From Streptomyces sp. V1I1 (GTDB taxonomy: Bacteria; Actinomycetota; Actinomycetes; Streptomycetales; Streptomycetaceae): a stretch of 64,000 bases of DNA. A program made the translations under genes and the position numbers. The notes beneath the pieces were generated by a model. It ran no database searches, had not been told where the DNA came from, and saw nothing but the letters and a program-made list of their open reading frames with translations. Below, piece by piece: positions 34,685 through 44,581 of this stretch (positions within the stretch are counted from its first letter, which is position 1; the number at the start of each line of letters is the position of its first letter). The DNA is taken from the NCBI RefSeq assembly GCF_030817355.1, contig NZ_JAUSZH010000001.1, forward strand, positions 682,001 through 746,000, in the 5' to 3' direction.

Positions 34685-34759
34685 TCAGCTACACAGCGCG
34701 GCGGCGACACGCATCATGTCGACGGCACGCCGCCGGGTGAACCGCGAGGAGATCCACAT
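34685..34759 (-). CDS. Putative regulatory leader peptide (RRRAVDMMRVAAALC type)
   Basis: A 24-codon ORF ends FTRRRAVDMMRVAAALCS. This matches the widespread actinobacterial leader peptides with the pattern LTxRRxVDxxRVAxALC, which end in one or two Cys and precede sulfur and thiol-related genes. The ATG at 34759 lacks an obvious ribosome site, and an in-frame GTG six codons upstream is an alternative start. Ribosome stalling at the Cys codon could couple transcription of the downstream secreted protein to cysteine supply. Confidence 0.6.
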   Translation of the reverse strand: MWISSRFTRRRAVDMMRVAAALCS

Positions 34760-35164
34760 GCCGGTGAAGCTATCCACGCACCGATCCCCGGTCAACAGGA
34801 GGCAGTTGGCAGACCCACATCTGCAACGACAGCTTCGCATCGCCGCCATGCGACCGTCACGGGACCATCTCCGGTTCACCGATGAATGCCGGTGCTGTGC
34901 GTCCCAGCGGCGTACGGTTCCGCCGTACCCGCCGCCTGCGAGCCATGTTGCTGTCGGGAGCGACGGCGGTGACGGTGGCCGGCAGCGGACTGGCCAACTT
35001 TCGGAGAGTCGCCATCCGATGCGGATGCCCGGGCCCAAGCTGGGCATGCCCGACTGGAACGTCCGTCGGCACATCCGTGCGGAGGGGCAACCGGACGAGA
35101 CGCGACCGACAAGCGATCATGACTCGTGCACTGATCGCACCGACCGATGCGAAGGAGTGGACGG
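34760..35164. other. Divergent intergenic region
   Basis: This region lies between the leader peptide and phosphoglucomutase and contains no recognisable protein. It should hold the promoters for both directions. GAAGGAG at its right edge is the ribosome site of the mutase gene. Confidence 0.5.
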
Positions 35165-36805
35165 ATGCCGAACGAGCGCGCGGGACAGCCGGCGCGGCCG
35201 GAAGACCTCATCGATGTGCCTCGGCTGGTGACCGCGTACTACGCCTTGCACCCCGATCCGGCCGAACCCGCCCAGCGTGTCGCCTTCGGCACGTCGGGAC
35301 ACCGAGGATCCTCGCTCGCCACCGCCTTCAACGAGGACCACATCGCCGCGACCAGCCAGGCGATCTGCGAGTACCGGGCTCAGCAGGGAACCGACGGGCC
35401 TCTGTTCCTCGGCGCCGACACCCATGCGCTGTCCGAACCCGCCCGGGTGACCGCCCTGGAGGTCTTCGCCGCGAACGGCGTCACCGTGCTCATCGACACC
35501 GCCGACGGCTACACCCCCACCCCGGCCGTGTCGCACGCCATCCTCACCCACAACCGAGAGCGCACCTCCGGCCTGGCCGACGGCGTGGTGGTCACGCCCT
35601 CGCACAATCCGCCGGCCGACGGCGGCTTCAAGTACAACCCGCCGAACGGCGGACCCGCCGGTTCCGAGGCGACCGGCTGGATCCAGGAGCGCGCCAACGA
35701 GATCATCACGGGCGGCCTGAAGGATGTACGGCGGCTGCCTTACGCCAGGGCGCTGGCCGCGCCGACCACTGGACGGTACGACTTCCTCGGCGCCTACGTG
35801 CGAGATCTGCCGTCCGTACTCGACCTGGACGCGGTCCGCGCCGCGGGTGTGCGCATCGGCGCCGATCCGCTGGGGGGCGCGTCCGTCGCGTACTGGGGCC
35901 GCATCGCCGAGGAGCACCGCCTCGACCTGACGGTCGTCAACCCGTACACCGATCCCACGTGGCGGTTCATGACGCTGGACTGGGACGGCAAGATCCGGAT
36001 GGACTGCTCCTCCCCCTACGCGATGGCGTCGCTGATCGAGGGCCGCGACCGCTTCCAGATCGCCACCGGCAACGACGCCGACGCCGACCGGCACGGCATC
36101 GTGACCCCCGACGGCGGACTGATGAACCCCAATCACTATCTCGCCACCGCCATCGCCTACCTCTACACCCACCGCGACCAGTGGCCCGACGATGCCGGTG
36201 TCGGCAAGACACTGGTGTCGTCGAGCATGATCGACCGGGTGGCGGCCGACCTGGGCCGCGAGCTGATCGAAGTGCCGGTCGGTTTCAAGTGGTTCGTGGA
36301 CGGGCTGGCCGACGGCACCCTCGGCTTCGGCGGTGAGGAGTCCGCCGGGGCCTCCTTCCTGCGCCGTGACGGCTCGGTGTGGACCACCGACAAGGACGGC
36401 ATCATCCTGGCCCTGCTCGCGTCCGAGATTCTGGCCGTGACGGCGCAGACGCCGAGCGAGCACTACGCGTCGCTCACCGCCCGGTTCGGCGAACCGGCCT
36501 ACGCCCGTGTCGACGCCCCCGCGACCCGCGAGGAGAAGGCCGTACTGAGCCGTCTCTCCCCCGACCAGGTGACGGCAGACACCCTTGCCGGGGAACCGAT
36601 CACCTCTGTGCTCACACAGGCTCCGGGCAACGGGGCGGCCATCGGTGGCATCAAGGTGACCACCGCCAACGCCTGGTTCGCCGCCCGCCCTTCGGGTACC
36701 GAGGACGTCTACAAGGTGTACGCCGAGTCCTTCCTCGGACCCGACCACCTGACGCGCGTACAGGAGGAGGCCCGGTCCGTCGTGGCGGCGGCATTGAACA
36801 GCTGA
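35165..36805 (+). CDS. pgm: Phosphoglucomutase (alpha-D-glucose phosphate-specific)
   Basis: This 546-residue protein interconverts glucose 1- and 6-phosphate for glycogen, trehalose and cell-wall sugar nucleotides. Visible motifs are the N-terminal FGTSGHRG, catalytic phospho-serine Ser146 in [13 protein letters not shown], metal-binding [10 protein letters not shown], sugar-binding [11 protein letters not shown] and phosphate-binding [16 protein letters not shown]. Length is normal for the bacterial Pgm family. GAAGGAG lies seven bases before the chosen ATG; an in-frame start six codons earlier is less well placed. It is monocistronic. Confidence 0.96.
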   Translation: MPNERAGQPARPEDLIDVPRLVTAYYALHPDPAEPAQRVAFGTSGHRGSSLATAFNEDHIAATSQAICEYRAQQGTDGPLFLGADTHALSEPARVTALEVFAANGVTVLIDTADGYTPTPAVSHAILTHNRERTSGLADGVVVTPSHNPPADGGFKYNPPNGGPAGSEATGWIQERANEIITGGLKDVRRLPYARALAAPTTGRYDFLGAYVRDLPSVLDLDAVRAAGVRIGADPLGGASVAYWGRIAEEHRLDLTVVNPYTDPTWRFMTLDWDGKIRMDCSSPYAMASLIEGRDRFQIATGNDADADRHGIVTPDGGLMNPNHYLATAIAYLYTHRDQWPDDAGVGKTLVSSSMIDRVAADLGRELIEVPVGFKWFVDGLADGTLGFGGEESAGASFLRRDGSVWTTDKDGIILALLASEILAVTAQTPSEHYASLTARFGEPAYARVDAPATREEKAVLSRLSPDQVTADTLAGEPITSVLTQAPGNGAAIGGIKVTTANAWFAARPSGTEDVYKVYAESFLGPDHLTRVQEEARSVVAAALNS

Positions 36806-36876
36806 CCCTGCCCAGTTCTCGTACAGCTACGGCCAGGTGACGTGTAGCTCTGTACGACCGGTGGGCTCGCTGCCGG

Positions 36877-37293
36877 TTACGGCACCATGCGGTCGGTGTG
36901 CCCGCATTCGTCCTTGATGGTTTCCATGGTGATCGACGCTCGCGGGTATCCGATGCAGTCGGCCAGCAGGGCGGTCAGCGCGGTGAGTGCGTCTTGGTCA
37001 AGTCCGTGGGGCATACCCAGCCGAACGTGGGTACGCAGGCACTTGTCGGCGACACCCTGGCAGGCCAGGGCCGTGATGATGGCGATGCTGCGGTCCCGTG
37101 CGGTGAGCGCCGGGTGCCACCATCCGGCCCCACCGGCGGCCTGGAGAGCCTCCTCGGCGAATTCCGGTCCGACGAGTTCGGCGAAGGCCGCGGGCACATC
37201 CTGCCCGGGCAGGGCGAATATCCTGGCGTAGGCCGCGATGCCGCGGTCGCGCCTGCTCACGGTGGGTGGCGTATATCGCCCAGCCCGCACCAC
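36877..37293 (-). CDS. Carboxymuconolactone decarboxylase-like (AhpD-fold) protein
   Basis: 138 residues with the CMD/AhpD helical fold: SIAIITALACQGVADKCLRTHVRLGMPHGL, followed by ALTALLADCIGYPRAS, resembles the 4-carboxymuconolactone decarboxylase core. The AhpD CxxC pair is not present (single Cys in each helix), so a peroxidase-reductant role is unlikely. The start is uncertain: GTG at 37293 or GTG at 37260. No aromatic-degradation genes are nearby. Function is unknown beyond the fold. Confidence 0.75.
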   Translation of the reverse strand: MVRAGRYTPPTVSRRDRGIAAYARIFALPGQDVPAAFAELVGPEFAEEALQAAGGAGWWHPALTARDRSIAIITALACQGVADKCLRTHVRLGMPHGLDQDALTALTALLADCIGYPRASITMETIKDECGHTDRMVP

Positions 37294-37454
37294 GCCGGCC
37301 CCGTAGCAGCGCGGCCAGGCCCTCGTCTCACTTCAGCTTGACGGTCATTCGGCCGACCACCCCACGCTGAGCGCCGTCGCTGCCAAGAGCCTGCTCGGAC
37401 CGACACGTCCGCGGGTGGAGGCTGCCCGGAATCCACGGGTGAGCGACGCCGAGG

Positions 37455-38216
37455 CTACGACCGGCGGCGAGGTTTGCCGCGCTTACCGCCCTTGGGGCCG
37501 CCGGAACCGCTCCGTGGGCTCTTGCCGCTCGACTTGCCGGCTGCGGGCTTCCGCTGTGCGCCGCCTGTATCGGAGCGCTTGCGCTTCGGCTGTGCCGGGG
37601 TCGGGGGGCGACCCCGTGTGCTGTTGACGGTCCGCCCGCGGACGATCCCGATGAATTGCTCCACCAGGTCGGTGGTTTCGTCCTGCGGCCACGACAGTGC
37701 GATGCGCGACTCGGGGGCGTCCGAGACCGGCCGATACGTGAGGTCCTTACGGTGGTGCAGGCGGGCGAGTGACTGTGGGACGACGAGCAGTCCCACTCCT
37801 GCCGCCACCAGTTCGATGGCATCCGCCGTCGTGGCGGGGCGCTCGATCGCGGGCCGTCCCGGCAGACGCTCCCAGTCGAGGACGTCGTCGAGGGGATGCA
37901 GCACGACTTCGTCGGCGAGATCCTCAGCGGACACCTGGTCGACCGCCGCCACGACGTGGTCTTTCGGGACCACGACCACCGTCGCCTCGGTGTACAGGGG
38001 GATCGCGCTGAGGTCCGTCCGGTCGATAGGCAACCGCACGAAACCCGCGTCGGCGCCGCCGCTCCGCAGCACGTCGAAGACCTCAGCGGCGGGTACCGCG
38101 ATGAGGTTCAGTGGGACTTCGGGCAGCCGCTCGTTCCAGATCCGCACCCACTTCGTGGGCGTCACTCCCGGGACGTACGCAAGCCGGAACGAAGGGGATA
38201 CTTCCGAGCCTGTCAC
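37455..38216 (-). CDS. LysR-type substrate-binding domain protein without HTH
   Basis: 253 residues. The first 190 form the periplasmic-binding-like effector domain of LysR regulators (LAYVPGVTPTKWVRIWNER, DAGFVRLPID, VAAGVGLLVVPQSLARLHH), but no N-terminal winged helix precedes it. The C-terminus is a long Lys/Arg/Ser/Gly-rich tail that could bind nucleic acid nonspecifically. The GTG start is 60 bases from the divergent DUF5997 gene, an arrangement seen repeatedly in Streptomyces. The ligand is unknown. Confidence 0.85.
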   Translation of the reverse strand: MTGSEVSPSFRLAYVPGVTPTKWVRIWNERLPEVPLNLIAVPAAEVFDVLRSGGADAGFVRLPIDRTDLSAIPLYTEATVVVVPKDHVVAAVDQVSAEDLADEVVLHPLDDVLDWERLPGRPAIERPATTADAIELVAAGVGLLVVPQSLARLHHRKDLTYRPVSDAPESRIALSWPQDETTDLVEQFIGIVRGRTVNSTRGRPPTPAQPKRKRSDTGGAQRKPAAGKSSGKSPRSGSGGPKGGKRGKPRRRS

Positions 38217-38275
38217 TCGGCCAGGTTACCGGTCGTGGTCGGAGGTAGCGCACACGCTCGAATACCCTTGACACC
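38217..38275. promoter_or_regulatory. Divergent promoter region, DUF5997 / LysR-like pair
   Basis: TACCCT at about 38263-38268 fits an actinobacterial -10 (TANNNT) and would start transcription at or very near the ATG of the rightward gene. This suggests a leaderless mRNA, since no ribosome site lies close to that ATG. Confidence 0.4.
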
Positions 38276-38680
38276 ATGATGTCGCACCAGACCGCCCAGA
38301 CGATGAAGCCCGCAACCGCGGCAAAGAAGCTGGGTGTGTACCTCGAGGCCACCCCCGCCGAGTTCCAGGAGGGTGTCGTCTCGCGCACCGAGTTGAACGC
38401 GCTGCAGGCCGATCCGCCCGAGTGGCTGCTGGAACTGCGACGCAACGGCCCGCATCCGCGGCCGGTGGTCGCGGCGAAGCTGGGCATCTCCATCTCAGGT
38501 CTCGCGCGTGGCGGAATCACAGACGCCCTCACCACGGAGCAGATCGACGCGTTGAAGCGGGACCTTCCCGAGTGGCTGCAGAAGGAACGTGCCACCCAGG
38601 CCGAGGTCCGGAAAGAAGCGGCGCGGATCAAGGAGAAGGACTCGGCGCGCGGCGATCAACCCCGCCGGCCGCGCTCCTGA
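38276..38680 (+). CDS. DUF5997 family protein
   Basis: 134 residues, recognised from its conserved form: QTMKPATAAKKLGVYLEATP, then PAEFQEGVVSRTELNALQ, PEWLLELRRNGPHPRPVVAAKLG and ARGGITDALTTEQIDAL. The two PEWL(x)ELR-type segments look like a duplicated small helical module, and the tail is highly charged. Function is unknown. The gene is consistently paired with the divergent HTH-less LysR-like gene, so the two may work together. Either of two adjacent ATG codons may be the start. Confidence 0.85.
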   Translation: MMSHQTAQTMKPATAAKKLGVYLEATPAEFQEGVVSRTELNALQADPPEWLLELRRNGPHPRPVVAAKLGISISGLARGGITDALTTEQIDALKRDLPEWLQKERATQAEVRKEAARIKEKDSARGDQPRRPRS

Positions 38681-38751
38681 CCTTCCTCCCTCGCGTGGAC
38701 GGGTTCGACAGGGGCAGCCCGAACCGTCTTGCTCGTTCCAGGAGCGACGAA

Positions 38752-38789
38752 GAGGCGCCTGACTGGGACTGATGCCCGTCAGGCGCCTC
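38752..38789 (+). terminator. Hairpin terminator after the DUF5997 gene
   Basis: GAGGCGCCTGAC and its exact complement lie around a 14-base loop, 71 bases after the stop. It also insulates the damaged NRPS region that follows. Confidence 0.75.
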
Positions 38790-38981
38790 CCTTACAGGCG
38801 CCGCCTCCTCATCTGGCGACCGATGGGCTCTGACGCTCGCGGATGAGGACAGTTGCGCGGACCTGAACTCCGGCGCCGCTCTCGTCGCAAGCGCTCGGGT
38901 GCTCGGTTCACCGCCGGCGCACCGGCCGAAATTCGACCATGGAGTACCGGCCACCGGCCGGGCGGCGCAGATCGCGGTTAG

Positions 38982-41900
38982 GTCGTCGGCGATCCCGAAG
39001 GGCTGATCGAGGCCATCACCGAGTACGGGGTCACCACGCTGCAGTGCGTGCCGACAGTGCTGCAGGCACTGGTGGACACGGAGGAGCTGGACCGGTGCAC
39101 TTCGCTCAGGCAGGTTTTCAGCGGGGGCGAGGCGCTGTCCAGGAATCTGGCGGTGCAGGTGCTGGACACGCTTCCGGGCTGTGACCTGATCAATCTGTAC
39201 GGGCCGACCGAATGCACCATCAACGCGTCCGCCTTCACCGTGGACCGGGCCGGGGTCGGTGAGGGCCCCAACGCCGTGTCGATCGGCTCGCCTGTCCACA
39301 ACACCCGCTACTACATACTCGACGAAACACTGTCGCCGGTGGCCGTGGGCGAGATCGGTGAGCTGTACATCGCCGGCGTGCAGCTGGCACGGGGGTACCT
39401 CCACCGACCGGAGCTGACCGCGGAACGGTTTGTCGACAACCCGTCCGGCCGGGACACCGGGGACACCAGGCTGTACCGGACCGGAGACCTGGCCTAGTGG
39501 AATTCCGATGGAACCGTGCAGTTCACCGGCCGCGTGGACAATCAGGTCAAGCTGCGGGGCTTCCGGGTCGAGCCGGACGAGATCAGGCTGGCGATCGAGA
39601 CCCATGACTGGGTCAAGAACACGGCGGTGATCGTCAAGGAAGACCCTCGCACCGGCTTCCAGAACCTCATCGCCTGCATCGAGCTGAGTCCGAAGGAAGC
39701 AGCGCTGATGGACCAGGGCAATCACGGCGCCCACCATCAGTCGAAGGAGAGCAAGCTCCAGGTCAGGGCGCAGCTGTCGAACGCGGGCTGCCGCGACACC
39801 GCGGAGATCGCCGGCCGGACGGTTGTGGACCTTCCCGGCAAGGAGCCGACCCCGGAACAGCGGCGGCGCGTGTTCGCGCGTAAGACGTACCGTTCCTTCG
39901 AGGACGGTGACGTCACCAGGGCCGACATTCTCCGGCTCCTCGACCGCACACGTACCGCCGACGCGCGGCCCCGGAGTCTGGCGGAGCTGACCCTCGCCGA
40001 ACTCGGGGAGATCCTGCGGTACTTCGGCCAGTTCCTCAGCGAGGAGCGGCTGCTGCCGAAGTACGGATACGCGTCGCCGGGCTCGCTCTACGCGACGCAG
40101 ATGTACCTGGAACTGAGCGGGACCGGTGGGCTGCCACCGGGGCACTACTACTACCACCCCGTGCACCACCAGTTGGTGCTGATCCGGGAGACGCCCGATG
40201 CCGGACCAGCGGACGAGGCACGGCTCACGTTCCATTTCGTGGGCAAGAAGCGGGCGATCGAGCCGGTCTACAAGAACAACATCCAGGAAGTCCTGCACAT
40301 CGAGACCGGCCATATGGTGGGCCTTTTCGATGAGGTTCTCCCCGCGTACGGACTGAGCATCAGGGAGCTGGAGCTCACTCCTGAGGCAAAGGACCTCCTG
40401 GAGTGCGCCGACGAGGACTACTACCTCGGCACTTTCGAGGCGGTTCCGTTCACGGGGCAGCGGCAGGACGACACACTCGACATATGTGTGCATGCGCACC
40501 CGGGGAAGATCGTCGACCTGTCGGCGGGCCAGTACCGGTACCGGGACGGTGAACTGGAGCGCATATCAGGCGAACTCGTCCGCAAGAAGGACGTCATCGC
40601 CATCAACCAGCGGGTCTACGAGCGGTCGAGTTTCGGGATCACGGTGCTGAGCAGGCCCGAGCGTGGCTGGCAGGGCTACGTCGATCTGGGCCGCAAGCTG
40701 CAACGCCTGCAGATGAACGACCTGGGCCTGGGATTCATGTCCTCCGGCTACAGCTCGGAGACCGGTAGTGACCTGCCCTCAGCGAAGCGGATCGCAGGCA
40801 TCCTGGGAGCCCGCGGCGAACGTACGGGCCCCTCCTACTTCTTCGTCTGCGGCCGGGTGAGTGCCGAGCAGGTCCGCAGCGAGGGCATGAAGGAGGACAT
40901 GGTCCATATGCAGGGTCCGGCGGAGATGATCAAGGAGGACCTGGTCAACTTCCTGCCGGACTACATGGTGCCGAACAGGGTCGTCATCCTGGACCGGCTG
41001 CCTCTCACCGCCAGCGGAAAGATCGACGTCAAGGCGCTGGAGGCGTCGGACAAGACCGACATGGATTTCGCCGACCGCCCCTTCGTCCCGCCACGCACGA
41101 GGACGGAGAAGCGGATCGGGGACATCTGGAAGATGCTGATGAAGCGTGACGCCGTCTCGGTGCGGGACGACTTCTTCGCGTCCGGCGGTAATTCGCTCAT
41201 CGCGGTCGCGCTCATCAACAGGGTCAACAAGACGTTCAGGAGTGCGCTCCCGCTCCAGGCGCTCTTCGATTCACCGACGGTCGAGAAGCTCGCGCGCCGG
41301 ATCGACGGCGACCATGCCGGCACCACCTCGCGGCTGATACGGCTGCGAGGCTCCGGCTCCGGGAATCCTGTCTACTGCTGGCCCGGACTCGGGGGTTACC
41401 CCATGAACCTGCGCCTGCTCGCCGACAAGCTGGACATGGAACGTCCCTTCTACGGCGTTCAGGCGTACGGCATCAACCCGCTGGAGACGCCGTATCCCAC
41501 CATCCGGGACATGGCCGCAGAGGACATCAGGGCCATCAGACGCGTACAGCCCACGGGTCCATACACGCTCTGGGGTTACTCCTTCGGTGCCCGGGTGGCC
41601 TTCGAAGCGGCTCATCAGCTGGAGCAGGCCGGGGAACAGGTGGAGAACCTGGTGCTGATCGCACCGGGGTCACCCAAGGTCCGGGCCGACGACGCAGTGG
41701 TTCACGGCAACGAGCCGACGTACCGCAACAGGGCGTTCGTGACGATCCTCTTCTCCGTGTTCGCGGGCGGCATCAGCGGTCCCCTGCTGGAGGAGTACCT
41801 GCGGCAGGCCGCGGACGACGAGACCTTCGCGACGTTCATCACCACGGTGTTCAGGGGCCTCGACCGCGAACTGGTGCAGAGAATCGTCCGGATCGTCCGT

Positions 41901-42176
41901 CAGACGTACGAGTTCACCTACACCTTCCGTGAACTGGCGGAACACCGGATCGAGGCCCCGGTGACCATCTTCAAGGCGCGGGGCGACGACTACTCGTTCA
42001 TCGAGAACCGCAGCGGCTACTCCGCAGAGTCGCCGACCGTCATCGCCCTCCAGGCAGACCACTACAGCCTGCTGCGCGATCCCGACATCGACGAGCTGGT
42101 CCAGACGATCCGTCGCCGGCTACGTGGCCGGCAGCCGGGGCTGGAACAAGGACAGGAAAAGAAGGAGGAGTTCACC
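38982..42176 (+). pseudogene. indC: Indigoidine/minimycin-type NRPS (A-Ox-T-TE) with truncated A domain and amber codon
   Basis: The order matches the single-module glutamine-cyclising synthetases BpsA/IndC/MinA: adenylation C-part (VTTLQCVPTVLQALVD, FSGGEALS, NLYGPTECTINAS, YRTGDLA), TAG at 39495, then VQFTGRVDNQVKLRGFRVEP in the same frame. An FMN nitroreductase-like oxidase inserted in the A domain follows (RKTYRSFEDGD, LPKYGYASPGSLYATQMY, LGFMSSGYSSETG), then the A10 Lys in PLTASGKIDVKAL, a carrier domain (DDFFASGGNSL) and a thioesterase (LWGYSFGARVAFEAAHQ, catalytic His in QADHYSLL). About 200 N-terminal residues with the A1-A3 ATP-binding motifs are missing; a faint trace reaches back to about 38925. 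A shorter product could restart at the GTG at 39516. Confidence 0.9.
39495..39497 (+). other. In-frame amber codon inside the adenylation domain
   Basis: TAG sits exactly where relatives have Gln in GDL-x-QW-N-x-DG: the frame reads GDLA, stop, WNSDGTVQFTG. A single C-to-T change of CAG explains it. The frame is unchanged on both sides. Confidence 0.9.
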
Positions 42177-42401
42177 TTGCCTCACGTCAATATCAAGCAC
42201 TTCCCCGTCGCGCTCAGCGAGGAGCAGGAGTCCGAGCTGGTCGCCGCGGTGGCCAAGGCGGTGCAGTCGGCCTTCGAGTGCGACGAGGGGGTCATATCCA
42301 TCGCGCTCGAACCGGTCGATCAGGACGCCTGGAACGAGCAGGTCTACGTCCCGGAGCTGGTGGAGCGCAAGGAACTGCTGCGCAAAACCCCCAACTACTG
42401 A
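42177..42401 (+). CDS. 4-oxalocrotonate-tautomerase-family protein (TTG start, Pro-1)
   Basis: 74 residues from a TTG at 42177 that is preceded six bases upstream by AAGGAGGAG. Initiation there gives Met-Pro-His-Val-Asn-Ile-Lys; after Met removal, Pro becomes the N-terminal catalytic base that defines this superfamily. The rest (FPVALSEEQESELVAAVAKAV, then GVISIALEPVDQDAWNEQVY) fits the beta-alpha-beta tautomerase fold. The frame is continuous with the NRPS upstream, so an inert C-terminal fusion is the alternative reading. In the pathway it might tautomerise the aminated pyridinedione made from glutamine; that is inference. Confidence 0.75.
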   Translation: MPHVNIKHFPVALSEEQESELVAAVAKAVQSAFECDEGVISIALEPVDQDAWNEQVYVPELVERKELLRKTPNY

Positions 42402-42446
42402 AGACGCCATATCGCAACATCGAAGTACGACAAGGATCGGAGACGC

Positions 42447-43427
42447 ATGACGACGCGCCGCCACCCCGGCGACATCCCCCTGGTGTTCAGCGAGGAGGTC
42501 TCGGAGGCACTCCACTCCGGTGCACCGGTCGTGGCACTGGAGTCCAATGTCATCACGCACGGCCTTCCCTACCCTGACAACGCTGCCACCGCCCGGAAGG
42601 TGGAGGCGGCCGTCCGCGCCGGTGGCGCGGTCCCGGCCACGATCGGCATCGAGAACGGCGGCATCCTCGTCGGGATGACGGATGCGGACATCGAACGCTT
42701 CGCATCGACACCCGGCATCCCCAAGGTCAGCAGCAGGGACATGCCTGTCGTCCTGGCCCGGGGCGGCATGGGCGCCACCACCGTGGCCTCCTCCGTGGTC
42801 GCGGCGGAGCTGGCGGACATCCCGTTCTTCGCCTCCGCCGGTATCGGCGGAGTGCACCGTGGTGCGGAGACCACCATGGACATCTCCTCCGACCTGATCC
42901 AGTTCACCCGGTCCAAGGTGGCGGTGGTCTGCGCCGGTGCGAAGAGCATTCTGGACCTCGGCCTGACCATGGAGTTCCTGGAGACGCACTGTGTGCCGCT
43001 GGTCTCCTACCGGTTCGACGACTTCCCGGCCTTCTACTGCCGCACCAGCGGCATTCGCAGCCCGCACCGGCTGGACGATGAGGCGGTGATCGCCCGGGCC
43101 ATCGAAACCCACTGGGCGCTCGGCAACCGCAGTTCCTTCCTCGTCGCCACACCCATCAAGGAAGCGGACGCGATCGACAGCCGGGAAGTCGACGCCGCGA
43201 TCGCCGACGCGATGGTCGCCGCCGAACGCGACGGCGTCAGGGGCAATGGCCTCACCAAGTACCTGATGCGCGCCGTCGACAAGGTGACCGAGGGCCGCTC
43301 CGCCAAGGCGAACATGTCCGTCCTCATCAGCACGGCCGAACTGGCGGGCCGGCTCGCCCTGGCGCACGCCCGGCTCCGCGCCGAGGGCCTGCCGGCCGGT
43401 ACGCCCGCGCCGGAAGGAGGGCGATGA
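42447..43427 (+). CDS. indA: Pseudouridine-5'-phosphate glycosidase family C-glycosidase (IndA/MinB type)
   Basis: 326 residues. PsuG-family motifs are [32 protein letters not shown], and [15 protein letters not shown], with Lys166 at the position of the ribose-attacking Lys of E. coli Psu[13 protein letters not shown] and a C-terminal NxxLxxxNA-like segment follow. The housekeeping reaction splits pseudouridine 5'-phosphate to uracil and ribose 5-phosphate. In C-nucleoside clusters the reverse reaction joins the heterocycle to ribose 5-phosphate. GGATCGGAG precedes the ATG. It overlaps the HAD gene by ATGA. Confidence 0.93.
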   Translation: MTTRRHPGDIPLVFSEEVSEALHSGAPVVALESNVITHGLPYPDNAATARKVEAAVRAGGAVPATIGIENGGILVGMTDADIERFASTPGIPKVSSRDMPVVLARGGMGATTVASSVVAAELADIPFFASAGIGGVHRGAETTMDISSDLIQFTRSKVAVVCAGAKSILDLGLTMEFLETHCVPLVSYRFDDFPAFYCRTSGIRSPHRLDDEAVIARAIETHWALGNRSSFLVATPIKEADAIDSREVDAAIADAMVAAERDGVRGNGLTKYLMRAVDKVTEGRSAKANMSVLISTAELAGRLALAHARLRAEGLPAGTPAPEGGR

Positions 43428-44095
43428 CCGCCGTAGCCGTCTTCGACCTCGACGGAACACTCATCGACACACCACGCGGGATCGTGGACACGTTCACGGC
43501 CGCTTTCGCGGCCATGGGCCTCGACACCCCTGACCCCGCGGAGGTCCGCGCGACGATCGGCCTCCCCCTGGAGCAGGCGTTCGGCAAGCTCATGGGTGTC
43601 ACACCCGACGACGAGCGGGTGGTCGAAGGAATACGCCAGTACCAGAGGAAGTTCCGCGACATCGTGCTGCCCAGGGCGGTGGAACTGCTCTTCCCCGGCG
43701 TCGCGGACGGCCTCGCGGCTCTGCGCGACCAGGGGATGCCCCTCGCCGTGGCGACGAGCAAGTTCTACGCCAGCGCTGACGCACTGCTCACGGCGGCGGC
43801 GCTGCGGGACCTGTTCGATGTCGTGGTCGGCGCCGACCAGGTCACCCACCCCAAGCCCCACCCGGAGTCCGGCCAGATGGTCCTGCGCGAGCTGGGGGTA
43901 CCGGCCGAGCGGGCGGTGATGGTCGGGGACACCACCCACGACCTGCTGATGGCGAGGGCCTGCGGTATGCGGTCGATCGCCGTGACGTACGGCGTGCACA
44001 GTGTGCACGAACTGCGGACGGCCGACCCCACGTGGCTGGTGGACACCTTCGACGACGTCCTGGCGCGCCTCACAGCCGCATCGGCGCAGAGCTGA
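43424..44095 (+). CDS. indB: HAD-superfamily phosphatase (IndB/MinC type)
   Basis: 223 residues with HAD motif [11 protein letters not shown] (Asp8, Asp10), motif II VATSKF, motif III Lys in [10 protein letters not shown] and motif [16 protein letters not shown]. The cap helices are of the phosphoglycolate-phosphatase type. It most likely removes the 5'-phosphate from the C-nucleotide made by the preceding glycosidase, to which it is coupled by an ATGA overlap. In the minimycin cluster a HAD domain is, as I recall, fused to DUF4243; here the two are separate genes. Confidence 0.92.
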   Translation: MTAVAVFDLDGTLIDTPRGIVDTFTAAFAAMGLDTPDPAEVRATIGLPLEQAFGKLMGVTPDDERVVEGIRQYQRKFRDIVLPRAVELLFPGVADGLAALRDQGMPLAVATSKFYASADALLTAAALRDLFDVVVGADQVTHPKPHPESGQMVLRELGVPAERAVMVGDTTHDLLMARACGMRSIAVTYGVHSVHELRTADPTWLVDTFDDVLARLTAASAQS

Positions 44096-44098
44096 CGG

Positions 44099-44581
44099 GT
44101 GGTCACCGTGTTCGGACGTTCGACCGACTGGCTGCTGGGCATCGCGGGAGGTGTACTTCTCGCGCTGATGATCCACTACAACAGTCTTCTGGCGAAGTAC
44201 ACGACGCCCACGTTTGCGTCGTGGGTGGCCCACGGCCTCGGCGCGGTGGTAGCTGTGCTGCTCGTGATGCTGGCGGCCTCTCGGCTGTTCCGCCGGACGC
44301 GTGCGGGTGAGGAGCCGGAGCGGGTGAAGGCGCCACTCTGGTTCTATCTGGGCGGCATCCCGGGCGCGTTCACGGTGATACTGGCCGCGATCACCGTGAA
44401 CGGAAGTCTGTCGCTGTCCGGCACGATCGCACTCATGCTCGTGGGTCAGATCGTCTTCGGACTCGTGTCGGACCACTTCGGGCTGTTCAACACCCCGAAA
44501 CGGCGCCTCGTGGCCATGGACGCCGTCGTGGCGCTCTGTGTTCTCACCGGCAGCGCTCTCATCATCTTCGGCGGAGCGTGA
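44099..44581 (+). CDS. YdcZ/DUF606-like DMT-superfamily transporter, subunit 1
   Basis: 160 residues with five hydrophobic helices, including LLGIAGGVLLALMIHYN, GLGAVVAVLLVMLAA, and LWFYLGGIPGAFTVILAAIT. The pattern is that of half-size DMT exporters of the YdcZ/DUF606 family. It starts with GTG three bases after the HAD stop, and its stop overlaps the second subunit (GTGA). It probably pairs with the next protein to export the pathway product. Confidence 0.82.
   Translation: MVTVFGRSTDWLLGIAGGVLLALMIHYNSLLAKYTTPTFASWVAHGLGAVVAVLLVMLAASRLFRRTRAGEEPERVKAPLWFYLGGIPGAFTVILAAITVNGSLSLSGTIALMLVGQIVFGLVSDHFGLFNTPKRRLVAMDAVVALCVLTGSALIIFGGA

Noticed and set aside
34716..35231. A 171-codon plus-strand frame across the intergenic region before phosphoglucomutase
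   Set aside because: It lies antisense to the leader peptide and runs into the mutase gene out of frame, with no recognisable domain.
37294..37454. Minus-strand tail GVVGRMTVKLK resembling the end of an oxidoreductase
   Set aside because: It is too short and has no upstream motif, so chance cannot be excluded.
38939..39184. A short plus-strand ORF at the start of the NRPS remnant in another frame
   Set aside because: It reads the same DNA as the adenylation-domain fragment out of frame and matches nothing.
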